DNA of 64,000 nt from Streptomyces sp. CA-278952 (GCF_028747205.1 NZ_CP112880.1:7227501-7291500); one strand, 5' to 3'; shown: positions 45,421 through 54,071, counted from the first letter of the stretch. The notes: generated from the letters alone by a model not told the origin. Made by a program: numbers and translations.

Positions 45421-46131
45421 ATGCCAGAGGAGATCCGGGTGCTGATCGCCGACGATCAGTCACTGCTCCGCGGGAGCTTCCGCGTTCTGGTGGAAGCGAC
45501 ACCAGGTATGACGGTCGTCGGCGAGGCGCCCGACGGAGCCGAGGCCGTCCGGCTGGCCCGGCAACTGGTTCCGGACGTCGTCCTGATGGACCTTCGCATG
45601 CCGGTCATGGACGGCATCGCGGCCACACGCGAAATCTGTTCGGCCCGAGCGACGGAGACCGTACGCGTCCTGGCCCTGACGATGTTCGACATGGACGAGT
45701 ACGTGTACCCGGCGCTGCAGGCCGGGGCCAGCGGATTCCTCCTGAAAGATGTGTCACCGACGGAGCTGCTGGCGGGGATTCGCACCATCTCCACCGGCGA
45801 AGCCGTCCTCGCCCCGACCGTCACCCGCCGCCTCATCTCCACGTTCTCGCAACAGCAGGTCGATATGCCGAGGCCGGCACCACTGCTCGACAGGCTGACC
45901 AAGCGGGAACAGGATGTCCTCGTGCTCGTCGCCGAAGGTATGTCGAACTCGGAGATCGCCGAATGCCTGGTGATCACCCTGCCCACCGTGAAGACTCACG
46001 TCAGCAGCCTCCTCGCCAAACTCGGTGCCCGTGACCGCGCCCAGCTCGTCATCGTCGCGTACGAGAGCGGTGTGGTCGAGCGCGGAGTCTCGGGGCGGTC
46101 ACCGAATTCTCCAGGAAGCGGGCGCCATTGA
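45421..46131 (+). CDS. NarL/LuxR-family response regulator
   Basis: A 236-aa canonical response regulator. The receiver has the acidic pair (ADDQ), phospho-acceptor Asp in VVLMDLRMP near residue 54, and the conserved Lys in GFLLKD; the C-terminal LuxR helix-turn-helix reads LTKREQDVLVLVAEGMSNSEIAE. The ATG has a GGGGAA-type ribosome site. The reading frame stays open upstream, but that stretch has no domain. No kinase is adjacent; the closest NarL-type kinase is at 35133, at the other end of the lasso region, and may be its partner. It lies 137 bases downstream of mslH and probably has its own promoter. Confidence 0.92.
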   Translation: MPEEIRVLIADDQSLLRGSFRVLVEATPGMTVVGEAPDGAEAVRLARQLVPDVVLMDLRMPVMDGIAATREICSARATETVRVLALTMFDMDEYVYPALQAGASGFLLKDVSPTELLAGIRTISTGEAVLAPTVTRRLISTFSQQQVDMPRPAPLLDRLTKREQDVLVLVAEGMSNSEIAECLVITLPTVKTHVSSLLAKLGARDRAQLVIVAYESGVVERGVSGRSPNSPGSGRH

Positions 46132-46227
46132 GGACGCTCGTCTGCCCCAGCCACCGAAGCGAACAAGAAAGCCGTCGGTTTCTTCGAGCAGTCATTCGCC
46201 ATCAAAGCTGATTACAGGAGTCGGGCA

Positions 46228-46581
46228 ATGGGCAGAGGACAGCACATACGCCACTATTACGAACTGGTGGACGTGGGCGACGTGCCCGGGCTTCTGGACC
46301 TCTTCGCACCGGATGCTGTCTACCGTCGCCCCGGCTACGAACCACTGGTCGGAAGGGCCCAGTTGGAACAGTTCTACCGGGAACAACGGGTGATCAAGAC
46401 AGGCCGTCACGCCCTGTCCACCATGCTGGTGCAGGGGGACAACGCAGCGGTGCACGGCACGTTCGAGGGGGCCCTGCACGACGGACGGGCGGTGGCGCTG
46501 CGATTCGCGGACTTCTTCACGTTCTCCGTCAACGGGGCCTTCCGCAGCCGCGACACCTTCTTCTTCGCTCCCCTCGTCTGA
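46228..46581 (+). CDS. NTF2/SnoaL-fold protein, probable DsaE/MfnH-like isomerase
   Basis: A 117-aa single-domain protein with the NTF2-like pattern: helix HIRHYYELVDVGDVPGLLDLF, then APDAVYRRPGYEPLVG and strands ending FRSRDTFFFAPL. By itself this fold says little. It lies 27 bases before a branched-chain aminotransferase. A small isomerase plus aminotransferase pair (DsaE/DsaD, MfnH/MfnO) makes L-allo-isoleucine from L-isoleucine by C3 epimerisation for desotamide and marformycin. Globomycin-type peptides contain allo-Ile, so this pair may serve the NRPS at the left of the window. AGGAG precedes the ATG. The assignment rests on context and fold memory rather than a matched alignment. Confidence 0.75.
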   Translation: MGRGQHIRHYYELVDVGDVPGLLDLFAPDAVYRRPGYEPLVGRAQLEQFYREQRVIKTGRHALSTMLVQGDNAAVHGTFEGALHDGRAVALRFADFFTFSVNGAFRSRDTFFFAPLV

Positions 46582-46608
46582 CGCGGGTTCAGAGAAAGGG
46601 AAGCGATC

Positions 46609-47658
46609 GTGACGATGAAGGTCGGCTTCGGTGAGCAATTCACCGAGCACATGGTGACGTTGTACTGGAGCACGGCTACCGGCTGGACCGGCCGCCCGCA
46701 GGTCGTGCCCTTCGGCCATCTGTCGGTCAGCCCTGCGACGGCGGGACTGCACTACGGCCAGGTGGTGTTCGAGGGGCTGAAGGCGTACCGGCGCAAGGAC
46801 GGGACGCTCGGCACCTTCCGGCCGGACGCACACGCGCGCCGCTTTCAGGAATCGGCCCGGCGCCTTGCCATGCCAGAGCTACCGGAAGAGCTCTTCCTCG
46901 AGGCAGTGGACGCGTTTGTCCGCGAAGACGGCGGGGCCCTGCCTGCCGATGCCCCGGAGCTGAGCCTGTACCTGCGGCCGGTGCTGTTCGCCAGCGAGGC
47001 GACCCTGGCCCTGCGGCCCGCGAAGGAGTACGCGTTCCTTCTCATGGGGTTCGTGACGGGTGGCTTCTTCTCCGACCAGCCGGACCCCGTGTCCGTACTG
47101 ATCAGCAGGGAGTTCTCGCGTGCCGCACCGGGCGGCACGGGCCAGGCCAAGTGTGCCGGGAACTACGCGGGGGCGTTTCTCGCCCAGCAAGCCGCAGCTG
47201 ACGCCGGATGCCAGCAGGTGGTGTGGCTGGATCCGGTGGAGCGCCACTGGATCGAGGAGATGGGCGGCATGAACCTCTTCTTCGTCCGCGGATCGGGTGC
47301 GGCTGCCACCGTGGTGACGCCCGCGCTCACCGGCACACTACTCCCGGGCGTCACCCGGGACTCGCTCCTGATCCTTGCGGAAGAGCGGGGCTACGCCGTG
47401 AGCGAGGAGCGGATCTCGGTCAGCCAGTGGCAGACGGAGAGTGAGGCGGGGGTCATCACGGAGACCTTCGCCTGCGGCACGGCAGCGCTCGTCACACCGG
47501 TTGGCCAGGTACGCGACGGTGAGAGCGCGTGGGTGATCGGCGAGGGGAAACAAGGCCCGGTCACGGGGGAACTGAGGGCGGCGCTCACCGATCTCCACCA
47601 GGGGCGTGCGGCGGACCCTCACGGGTGGGTCCGGCTGTGTCCCTCCCTCCCCTCGTAG
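46609..47658 (+). CDS. Branched-chain aminotransferase, probable DsaD-like
   Basis: A 349-aa fold-type IV PLP enzyme. Family motifs include HYGQVVFEGLKAYR, the PLP-binding Lys in GQAKCAGNYAGA (near residue 183), the EMGGMNLFFV segment, and a late TETFACGTAA phosphate-binding turn. It interconverts branched-chain amino and keto acids. The GTG at 46609 has an AAAGGG site upstream; ATG at 46615 is the alternative. It is paired with the NTF2-fold gene, as in L-allo-isoleucine biosynthesis. It could also be a general IlvE copy, but position between two biosynthetic loci favours a specialised role. Confidence 0.9.
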   Translation: MTMKVGFGEQFTEHMVTLYWSTATGWTGRPQVVPFGHLSVSPATAGLHYGQVVFEGLKAYRRKDGTLGTFRPDAHARRFQESARRLAMPELPEELFLEAVDAFVREDGGALPADAPELSLYLRPVLFASEATLALRPAKEYAFLLMGFVTGGFFSDQPDPVSVLISREFSRAAPGGTGQAKCAGNYAGAFLAQQAAADAGCQQVVWLDPVERHWIEEMGGMNLFFVRGSGAAATVVTPALTGTLLPGVTRDSLLILAEERGYAVSEERISVSQWQTESEAGVITETFACGTAALVTPVGQVRDGESAWVIGEGKQGPVTGELRAALTDLHQGRAADPHGWVRLCPSLPS

Positions 47659-48001
47659 CGTGGGCTCCGTGGGTTACGGGGGCACCTATGGCTCCCCGAA
47701 GGTCTGGCTCCTGCTGCTCCGCGCGGGCTGGCGGGTCTCGGTGAACACCGTGGCCCGCCTCATGGTGTCCAGGGCCTGCTGGCGGGCCTCAGCCTTGACC
47801 GACCCGGGTCGGGCGCCCAGCAGAAGGGCCCGCACAGCTGCTGCTGTGCGGGCCCCCCTTCTGCTCCCGACCGTGCGGGTGCGCACGTCTGGCTGATCGT
47901 CTCCCGGTCTCCTGGGTGGGAGACGAGTGGGAGATGATCATGGCGCGGTGATGCAGTCAGGCGCTGGGAAATGCTGGTAGCGCTACCTGTGCGGCCCTGG
48001 T
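47659..48001. other. Intergenic region between aminotransferase and uppP
   Basis: The two flanking genes converge, so no promoter is needed. It holds a strong hairpin at 47822-47864 and otherwise no supported gene. A minus-strand frame at 47686-47886 has no recognisable domain. It marks the transition from accessory to conserved chromosomal genes. Confidence 0.5.
47822..47864. terminator. Hairpin terminator between convergent genes
   Basis: GGGCCCGCACAGC (47826-47838) pairs with GCTGTGCGGGCCC (47842-47854) over a 3-base loop; the outer AGAAG (47822-47826) and CTTCT are also complementary. It can end transcription from either side. Confidence 0.85.
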
Positions 48002-48874
48002 TCAGCCGCCGGATTCGCCCGCGTGCGGGCTGAGCACCCCGGCCCAGATCAGGATGAAGAGGACGATGCCGAGGAGGATGCGGTAGATGACGAACGGCAT
48101 GAAGCTCTTGGTCGTGATGAACTTCATGAACCACGCGATGACGGCGTATCCGACGAAGAACGCCACCAGCGTCGCGAAGATCGTCGGGCCCCAGGAGATA
48201 TGCCCCTCGCCCACGTCCTTGAGCTCGTAGGCGCCCGAGGCGAGCACCGCGGGGATCGCCAGCAGGAACGAGTAGCGGGCGGCCGACTCCCGGGTGTAGC
48301 CCATCAGCAGACCACCGCTGATCGTCGCGCCCGACCGGGAGACGCCGGGGACCAGCGCCATCGCCTGGCAGAACCCGAAGATCAGACCGTCCCTGACCCC
48401 CAGCTCCTTGAGCGTCTTGCGCTCCTTCACCACCCGGTGCTTGCCGCCCGACTCGTCGCGCGCGGCCAGCCGGTCGGCGATGCCCAGCACGATGCCCATG
48501 CCGATCAGCGTCGTCGCGATCAGCCGCAGATCGCGGAACGGCCCCTCGATCTGGTCCTTGAGCGTGATGCCCAGCACGCCGATGGGGATCGAGCCGACGA
48601 TGACCAGCCAGCCCATCTGGGCGTCGTGGTCACCGCGCATCGCACGGTCCGTCAGCGAGCGGAACCACGCCGAGAGGATGCGGGCGATGTCCTTGCGGAA
48701 GTAGATGAGCACCGCCGCCTCCGTGCCGATCTGACTGATGGCGGTGAAGGCGGCCCCCGGGTCGTGCCAGCCGGCGAACGCGGCGGTCAGCCGCAGATGG
48801 GCGCTGGAGGAGATCGGCAGGAACTCGGTCAGTCCCTGAACGAGTCCCAGGACGAATGATTCGAACCAGCTCAT
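48002..48874 (-). CDS. uppP: Undecaprenyl-diphosphate phosphatase
   Basis: A 290-aa integral membrane enzyme (BacA/UppP) that dephosphorylates undecaprenyl diphosphate to recycle the carrier lipid of cell-wall synthesis and gives bacitracin tolerance. The start MSWFESFVLGLVQGLTEFLP and the SSSAHL stretch are diagnostic, as is the later GVSRSGATI motif. About eight hydrophobic segments follow. The ATG at 48874 begins exactly at the family start; the frame extends 34 codons upstream without homology. It borders the accessory loci but looks like the normal chromosomal copy rather than an immunity gene. Confidence 0.96.
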   Translation of the reverse strand: MSWFESFVLGLVQGLTEFLPISSSAHLRLTAAFAGWHDPGAAFTAISQIGTEAAVLIYFRKDIARILSAWFRSLTDRAMRGDHDAQMGWLVIVGSIPIGVLGITLKDQIEGPFRDLRLIATTLIGMGIVLGIADRLAARDESGGKHRVVKERKTLKELGVRDGLIFGFCQAMALVPGVSRSGATISGGLLMGYTRESAARYSFLLAIPAVLASGAYELKDVGEGHISWGPTIFATLVAFFVGYAVIAWFMKFITTKSFMPFVIYRILLGIVLFILIWAGVLSPHAGESGG

Positions 48875-49052
48875 GGGGCTTTGGCCATCCCGGAGGTGAT
48901 CGTGCATCGGCCACGGACGACTGGGCCCGTCGGCTGCGTGCGGAGTACGGAGTGCGGTCAAGGACAACAAGGACATCGAGGTCGCGGGCAGCGTATCGCC
49001 TGAAGGTAAACGTCAGGCCTACTGCACCGGTCGTCCACGTGCCGCCGTACGT

Positions 49053-49775
49053 TCAGTCCTGCGGCGTGTCCCGGCCGAGCCGGTGGCGCTTGCGCCAGGC
49101 GACCAGCGCCCCGCCGAGGGCGGACAGCACGATGAAGCCCGTGGCGGCCAGGAAGACCGGCGAGGTCGGCGACGCGGCCTCGCTGCCGGCTATCACGTAC
49201 GCCGCCGTGTTCGGGATCGACCCCAGCCCGGTGGCCAGGAGGAACGGCGGAGCGCTCATCCGGGAGGTCGCCGCGCAGTAGTTGGCGGCGGCGAACGGGA
49301 TCCCGGGGAAGAGCCGCAGCGCCAGGACGGACCGGAAGCCGTGCCGGCTCAGCACCCCGTCCGCGGCGGTCAGCAGCCTCCCGCGCAACAGGGTCCGCAG
49401 CGCGTCCTGGCCCAGCACCCGGCCCAGCATGAACGACACGCCCGCGCCCAGCACCGTGCCCGCCAGCGCCGCCGCGAGACCCGCCTGCGCGCCGAACAAC
49501 GCGCCCGCGGCGATGTTGAGCAGCGGGCGCGGCACGAACGCCACCGTCAGCGCCCCGTACGCCAGCCCGAAGAGCATCGCGGCCGTGCCCCCGGTCAGCC
49601 GGTCCGGCCAGCCCGACGCCAGCAGCCGCTGGGGTTCGAACAGCAGCATCGTCGACGCGGCCCCCAGCAGGACGACCACGAGCAGCGAGAACCGGGACCA
49701 CGGCGACAGCAGCGCCCGGGAGAGGCGCAGGGCGGGACCGGTGGCGGGCCGGGCGGAGGGGACGGGGTCGAACAT
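49053..49775 (-). CDS. TVP38/TMEM64 (VTT-domain) membrane protein
   Basis: A 240-aa membrane protein with about five hydrophobic segments and the VTT/SNARE-associated pattern: LFGAQAGLAAALAGTVLGA, then LRLFPGIPFAAANYCAA in a re-entrant loop and LGSIPNTAAYVIAG. Relatives of the DedA superfamily move or flip lipids. The ATG at 49775 precedes the first hydrophobic helix; the upstream extension shows no domain and overlaps the divergent gene. No obvious ribosome site is seen, so translation may start near the transcript end. Confidence 0.88.
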   Translation of the reverse strand: MFDPVPSARPATGPALRLSRALLSPWSRFSLLVVVLLGAASTMLLFEPQRLLASGWPDRLTGGTAAMLFGLAYGALTVAFVPRPLLNIAAGALFGAQAGLAAALAGTVLGAGVSFMLGRVLGQDALRTLLRGRLLTAADGVLSRHGFRSVLALRLFPGIPFAAANYCAATSRMSAPPFLLATGLGSIPNTAAYVIAGSEAASPTSPVFLAATGFIVLSALGGALVAWRKRHRLGRDTPQD

Positions 49776-49815
49776 TCGGGGAGAGTAACCGAAAACGCTG
49801 TGTGATCGCCGTAAT

Positions 49816-50538
49816 GTGCCTCGCGTGAACCCCGCCGCCGACGCCCCCGTACCGCAGGACAGCACCCTCGCCGACACCGTCCTGGAGCGGCTCGTCGCCG
49901 TCTACGCCCCGGCCGCCGACCCCGTACGGGCTGCGGGAGCCGCCGCGTACATGAAGCACGTCGCCCCCTTCCTCGGGATCCCCGCCCCCGAGCGCCGGGC
50001 CCTGTCACGGACCGTGCTGGCGGGCGCCGAGCGGCCGGACGAGGCGGACTGCACGGCGATCGCGCTGCGCTGCTGGCGGCTGCCGGAGCGGGAGTACCAG
50101 TACTTCGCCGCCGACTACCTGCGCCGGTACGTGGGCCGCTGCACCTCCGGCTTCCTGCCCGTCCTGCACCACCTCGTGACCACCGTCCCCTGGTGGGACA
50201 CGGTCGACGTGCTGGCCGCGCATGTCGCGGGCCCCCTGGTCGCCGCCGACCCGGCGCTCGCCCGGGAGATGGACCGGTGGATCGACGACCCCAGCCTCTG
50301 GGCGGCCAGGACCGCCCTCCTGCACCAGCTGCGCTACCGGGAAGCCACCGACGCCGACCGGCTCTTCGACTACTGCCTGCGCCGCGCGGACCACCCCGAC
50401 TTCTTCCTCCGCAAGGCGATCGGCTGGGCCCTGCGGGAGTACGCCAGGACCGACCCCACCGCCGTACGCGACTTCGTCCAGGGAGCCGGGACCCGCCTGT
50501 CGCCGCTCTCCGCGCGCGAGGCGCTCAAGAACCTCTGA
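49816..50538 (+). CDS. AlkD-like DNA alkylation repair glycosylase
   Basis: A 240-aa HEAT-like helical protein of the DNA alkylation repair family (AlkC/AlkD), which excises alkylated purines. The catalytic region is visible as VPWWDTVDVLAAH (near 120) with the Trp and Asp used by AlkD, and the late LRKAIGWALREYARTDP motif is diagnostic. The start may be GTG at 49816 or GTG at 49825; neither has a clear ribosome site, and the divergent gene start is close, so a leaderless transcript is likely. Confidence 0.9.
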   Translation: MPRVNPAADAPVPQDSTLADTVLERLVAVYAPAADPVRAAGAAAYMKHVAPFLGIPAPERRALSRTVLAGAERPDEADCTAIALRCWRLPEREYQYFAADYLRRYVGRCTSGFLPVLHHLVTTVPWWDTVDVLAAHVAGPLVAADPALAREMDRWIDDPSLWAARTALLHQLRYREATDADRLFDYCLRRADHPDFFLRKAIGWALREYARTDPTAVRDFVQGAGTRLSPLSAREALKNL

Positions 50539-50843
50539 GGCGTCGGAAAACCATTCGACGCCAACGCCCCGCCCGGCCATGATCAGGGGCATGTTCCGGT
50601 ACGCCTTCCCCGCAGCGCAGTCCGCAGTCGCGGACGCGCCGAAGGCTGCCGCGAACGACGCGCCCCTCGCGGCCGCGTTCTCCACGGAAGCGGCGGCGGC
50701 AGCGTGCACCGCCGCCGCAGCGCCCATCGGCGGCGCCCGAAGCTGACCCTCCCCCGACAGTCCGGCGGACCCCGTAAGGGGAGGGTCGGCGGGGCCCTGG
50801 GGTCTTCTCTTCGCAGCTTCGAGTTCTTCAGAAGGAACGAGCC
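50539..50843. promoter_or_regulatory. tuf3 upstream region with leader hairpin
   Basis: About 300 bases. An Ala-rich frame at 50590-50745 looks spurious. Downstream of it an inverted repeat, GACCCTCCCC (50745-50754) with its complement at 50778-50787 and an inner GTCCG/CGGAC pair, lies about 57 bases before the tuf3 ATG. It may terminate read-through or regulate the EF-Tu leader. A GAAGGAA ribosome site is next to the start. Confidence 0.5.
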
Positions 50844-52013
50844 ATGTCCAAGACGGCTTACGTGCGCACCAAGCCGCACCTCAACATCGGCACCATGGGC
50901 CACGTCGACCACGGCAAGACCACGCTCACCGCCGCCATCACCAAGGTCCTCAGCGAGCGCGGCGGCAGCTCCTACGTGTCCTTCGACCGGATCGACCGGG
51001 CCCCCGAGGAGGCCCAGCGCGGCATCACCATCAACATCGCGCACGTCGAGTACGAGACCGACACCCGCCACTACGCGCACGTCGACATGCCCGGACACGC
51101 CGACTACATCAAGAACATGGTGACCGGAGCGGCGCAGCTCGACGGGGCGATCCTCGTCGTCTCCGCGCTCGACGGGATCATGCCGCAGACCGCCGAGCAC
51201 GTCCTGCTGGCCCGTCAAGTGGGCGTCGACCACATCGTCGTCGCCCTCAACAAGGCCGACGCGGGCGACCCCGAGCTGACCGACCTGGTCGAGCTGGAGG
51301 TCCGCGAGCTGCTCTCCGCGCACGGGTACGGCGGCGACACCGTCCCCGTGGTCCGGGTCTCCGGGCTCAAGGCGCTGGAGGGCGACCCACGGTGGACGGC
51401 CGCGATCGAAGGGCTGCTGGACGCCGTCGACACGTACGTGCCGATTCCGGTGCGCTACACCGACGCGCCGTTCCTGCTGTCCGTCGAGAACGTCCTGACC
51501 ATCACCGGCCGGGGCACGGTCGTCACCGGCGCGGTCGAGCGCGGCACCGTCCGCGTCGGCGACCGGGTCGCGGTGCTCGGCGCGGACATCGAGACGGTCG
51601 TCACCGGCCTGGAGACCTTCGGCAAGCCGATGGAGTCCGCCGAGGCCGGGGACAACGTCGCGCTGCTGCTGCGCGGGGTGGAGCGCGACCGGGTCCGCCG
51701 CGGCCATGTCGTGGCCGCGCCCGGCAGCGTGGTGCCGAGCCGCCGGTTCACCGCCCAGGTGTACGTCCTGTCGACGAAGGAGGGCGGCCGGTCGACCCCG
51801 GTGGCCACCGGCTACCGGCCTCAGTTCTACATCCGTACGGCGGACGTCGTCGGCGATGTCGACCTCGGCGAGTTCGCGGTCGCGCGCCCCGGCGACACGG
51901 TCACGATGACCGTGGAGCTGGGCCGTGACGTGCCACTGGAATCCGGTCTCGGCTTCGCGATCCGCGAGGGCGGTCGCACGGTCGGCGCGGGCACGGTCAC
52001 CGCGCTGCTCTGA
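50844..52013 (+). CDS. tuf3: Elongation factor Tu, divergent EF-Tu3
   Basis: A 389-aa GTPase that delivers aminoacyl-tRNA to the ribosome. G motifs are intact: [16 protein letters not shown] (Met instead of the usual Cys), NKAD and SGLKAL. Domains 2 and 3 follow and end in [13 protein letters not shown]. The divergence matches the third tuf gene of Streptomyces, which is not the main translation factor and is linked to stress. Positions tied to kirromycin resistance keep sensitive-type residues: Gln in ARQVG, Gly in KEGGR, Gln in RPQFY, Ala in FAIREGG. It therefore does not look like an elfamycin-resistance copy. Confidence 0.96.
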   Translation: MSKTAYVRTKPHLNIGTMGHVDHGKTTLTAAITKVLSERGGSSYVSFDRIDRAPEEAQRGITINIAHVEYETDTRHYAHVDMPGHADYIKNMVTGAAQLDGAILVVSALDGIMPQTAEHVLLARQVGVDHIVVALNKADAGDPELTDLVELEVRELLSAHGYGGDTVPVVRVSGLKALEGDPRWTAAIEGLLDAVDTYVPIPVRYTDAPFLLSVENVLTITGRGTVVTGAVERGTVRVGDRVAVLGADIETVVTGLETFGKPMESAEAGDNVALLLRGVERDRVRRGHVVAAPGSVVPSRRFTAQVYVLSTKEGGRSTPVATGYRPQFYIRTADVVGDVDLGEFAVARPGDTVTMTVELGRDVPLESGLGFAIREGGRTVGAGTVTALL

Positions 52014-52020
52014 GCACCAC

Positions 52021-52060
52021 CGCTGCCCGCCACCCCCCGTCCCGGGGGTGGCGGGCAGCG
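52021..52060 (+). terminator. tuf3 terminator
   Basis: Perfect 17-base arms (52021-52037 and 52044-52060) around a 6-base loop start 7 bases after the tuf3 stop. Confidence 0.9.
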
Positions 52061-52085
52061 GGGCGCGGGAGGCGACAATGGAGGC

Positions 52086-52931
52086 GTGAACGAGCCGATA
52101 CCCGTCATCCGCGAGGTCGACTGCGGCACCGCCCGGCTGCTGCCCGACGTGGACCGCGACCGGGCCTGGCTGCTCACGGTCGACGACGCCCCCCAGTCCT
52201 ACGTGGACCTCGACGACCCGTCCCACCTGGAGTTCGAGTATGTACGCAGGCTCGCCCACGTCGTGGACGGCGCGGCCGGGCCGGGCGAGCCCCTGGACGT
52301 CCTGCACCTGGGCGGCGGGGCGCTGACCCTGCCCCGCTACGTGGCGGCGACCCGCCCCGGATCGCGCCAGGACGTCGTCGACGCGGACCACGAGCTGCTG
52401 CGGCTGGTCCGGGAGCATCTGCCGCTGTCCGAGGGCAGCGGCATCTCCCTGCACGCGGCCGACGCCCGGGAGCGGCTGGAGGCGGCGGTGCCCGCCTCCG
52501 CCGACCTCCTGATCGCGGACGTCTTCGGCGGCTCCCGTGTTCCGGCGCACCTGACCTCCGTCGAGTACGCGCGGGCCGCGGGCCGGGCGCTGCGCGGGGA
52601 CGGGATCTACGCCGCCAACCTGGCCGACAGTGCGCCGTTCGCCTTCCTCCGCTCCCAGCTGGCGAACTTCGCCGCGGTCTTCCCGGAGCTCGCGCTGATC
52701 GGGGAACCGGCCGTGCTGCGCGGGCGGCGCTTCGGCAACCTCGTCCTGCTCGCCTCGTACGCGCCCCTCGACGTGGCCCCGCTCGTCCGCGCCTGCGCCG
52801 GCGACGCCTTCCCCGCACGGGTCACCCACGGCCCCGCGCTGACCCGGTTCATCGGCGTGGCCCGCCCGGTGGCGGACGTGGACGCGGTCGCCTCGCCCGA
52901 ACCGCCCGACGGAGCCTTCAGCGTCGGCTGA
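52086..52931 (+). CDS. Spermidine synthase-like protein
   Basis: A 281-aa class I methyltransferase-fold protein of the spermidine synthase group. The nucleotide-binding motif LDVLHLGGGALTLPRY lies near residue 75, an acidic DVVDADHELL strand follows, and LIADVFGGS occupies the place of the aminopropyltransferase catalytic region. Classic polyamine-binding residues are not clear, so the substrate is unknown. Many actinobacteria carry such proteins without polyamine operons. The GTG at 52086 has GGAGGC immediately upstream. The coding end forms part of a terminator hairpin. Confidence 0.8.
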   Translation: MNEPIPVIREVDCGTARLLPDVDRDRAWLLTVDDAPQSYVDLDDPSHLEFEYVRRLAHVVDGAAGPGEPLDVLHLGGGALTLPRYVAATRPGSRQDVVDADHELLRLVREHLPLSEGSGISLHAADARERLEAAVPASADLLIADVFGGSRVPAHLTSVEYARAAGRALRGDGIYAANLADSAPFAFLRSQLANFAAVFPELALIGEPAVLRGRRFGNLVLLASYAPLDVAPLVRACAGDAFPARVTHGPALTRFIGVARPVADVDAVASPEPPDGAFSVG

Positions 52932-52952
52932 GGCTCCGTCGGGCGGTTCGGG
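52896..52952. terminator. Bidirectional terminator overlapping the spermidine synthase-like gene end
   Basis: Perfect 21-base arms (52896-52916 and 52932-52952) with a 15-base loop contain the stop codon at 52929-52931. It serves two convergent genes. Confidence 0.88.
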
Positions 52953-52979
52953 GGCGGGAACGGACGGGGCGGGTGCGGG

Positions 52980-54071
52980 TCAGCCGGTGGGCTGACCGGA
53001 GAGGCGGACCGTGCTCAGGATCTTCTGGATGGTGGTGTCCGGGAGCTCGTCCTTGACGCCGGCGGCGGCGTAGAGGACCCAGGTCGAGAAGTCGCCCTTG
53101 GAGTTCTTGAAGGAGAAGGCGATCGACTTCCCGTCGCTGTCGCATTTCTCCTTGTTGGCGAGGCCCAGTGCGGTGGCCTGCACGACGCTGCCGGAGAGAC
53201 CCGACTCCGTGGTGAACGCCTTGGGTTTGGTGGTCTTGACCTTGGTCTTGGGGTCCAGCTGGGCGTAGGCGGCCCACACCCAGTTGGCAGCCTCGATCCT
53301 CGCGGCCTCGTCGGTGCTCTTGGCGCCCTGGGCACCCTTCGTCCCGACGCCGGCCAGCCCGGTGTCCTCCTGGCTGCCGTCCCCGTCGGAGTCGTCGACG
53401 CACCACTTGCTCTTGTAGTAGGCGGGTGCGGAGAAGCCGGCGACCGGCTTGCCGGTGGGCTCCTTGGCGTCCTCGAAGCCGGAGAACATTCCCGCGCTCG
53501 CGACCTCCCAGTCACCGGGAACGTCGAACTGCGTGCCCCACTTGGGGTTGGTGACGACCTTCCAGCCCGGGACGACCGGTTTGGGGTCGCTGTCGGAGCC
53601 CCGCGGGTTCTCCGCCGGCGGCGCGGAGCCGGTTTCCGTCTCGCTGGGCTTGGCGCTCGGCGAGGCGGACGTCTTGTCGTCGGCGACGGTCTTGCCGTCG
53701 TCGTCCTTGCCGAGCACGAGGAAACCGGTGACGCCTGCCGCGACCACGACGGCGGTCGCCGCGACGATCGCCACGATCGTCGTCTTCTTCTTGTCGTCGC
53801 CGGGCTTCGGCCCGCCGGGCGGACCCGGGACGGCGTACTGCGGCACCGTCGGCTGCTGGTAGGGATGGGGCTGCTGGTACCCGGGCTGCCCGGCGGGCGG
53901 GCCCTGCGGGTATCCGTAGCCCGGCTCCGCGGGCTGCCCCGGCTGGCCCTGCGGCGGATATCCCGGTTGCTGATAGGGATTCGGCTGCTGGTACCCCGGC
54001 TGCTGGTACGGGTTCTGGTTCTGGTCCTGCGGGTTCTGCTCGCCCCCGGGCGGCTGCGTTCCTGGCCACAT
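52980..54071 (-). CDS. Single-pass membrane protein with Pro/Gln-rich cytoplasmic tail
   Basis: A 363-aa protein. The first 85 residues are rich in Pro, Gln, Gly and Tyr with QQPGYQQP-like repeats; a Lys-rich patch (DDKKKTT) precedes one membrane helix near 95-115; and an exported domain follows after a Ser/Thr/Pro linker. The exported part has conserved Trp and Cys residues but no domain I recognise. This layout is common in actinobacterial proteins of unknown function. ATG at 54071 was chosen because the 58-codon extension upstream lacks this composition. Confidence 0.82.
   Translation of the reverse strand: MWPGTQPPGGEQNPQDQNQNPYQQPGYQQPNPYQQPGYPPQGQPGQPAEPGYGYPQGPPAGQPGYQQPHPYQQPTVPQYAVPGPPGGPKPGDDKKKTTIVAIVAATAVVVAAGVTGFLVLGKDDDGKTVADDKTSASPSAKPSETETGSAPPAENPRGSDSDPKPVVPGWKVVTNPKWGTQFDVPGDWEVASAGMFSGFEDAKEPTGKPVAGFSAPAYYKSKWCVDDSDGDGSQEDTGLAGVGTKGAQGAKSTDEAARIEAANWVWAAYAQLDPKTKVKTTKPKAFTTESGLSGSVVQATALGLANKEKCDSDGKSIAFSFKNSKGDFSTWVLYAAAGVKDELPDTTIQKILSTVRLSGQPTG

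Noticed and set aside
47686..47886. 66-codon minus frame between the aminotransferase and uppP
   Set aside because: No recognisable domain; it runs straight through the terminator hairpin.
48002..48874. uppP as an immunity gene for the lasso peptide
   Set aside because: Although lipid II-related, it is a standard chromosomal gene and is separated from the lasso operon by terminators and the aminotransferase pair.
50590..50745. Ala-rich small ORF before tuf3
   Set aside because: Low-complexity composition, no suitable ribosome-site spacing, and its end overlaps the tuf3 leader hairpin. Chance frame in GC-rich DNA is more likely.
50844..52013. tuf3 as an elfamycin self-resistance gene
   Set aside because: Residues associated with kirromycin resistance are of the sensitive type, and no elfamycin genes are present.
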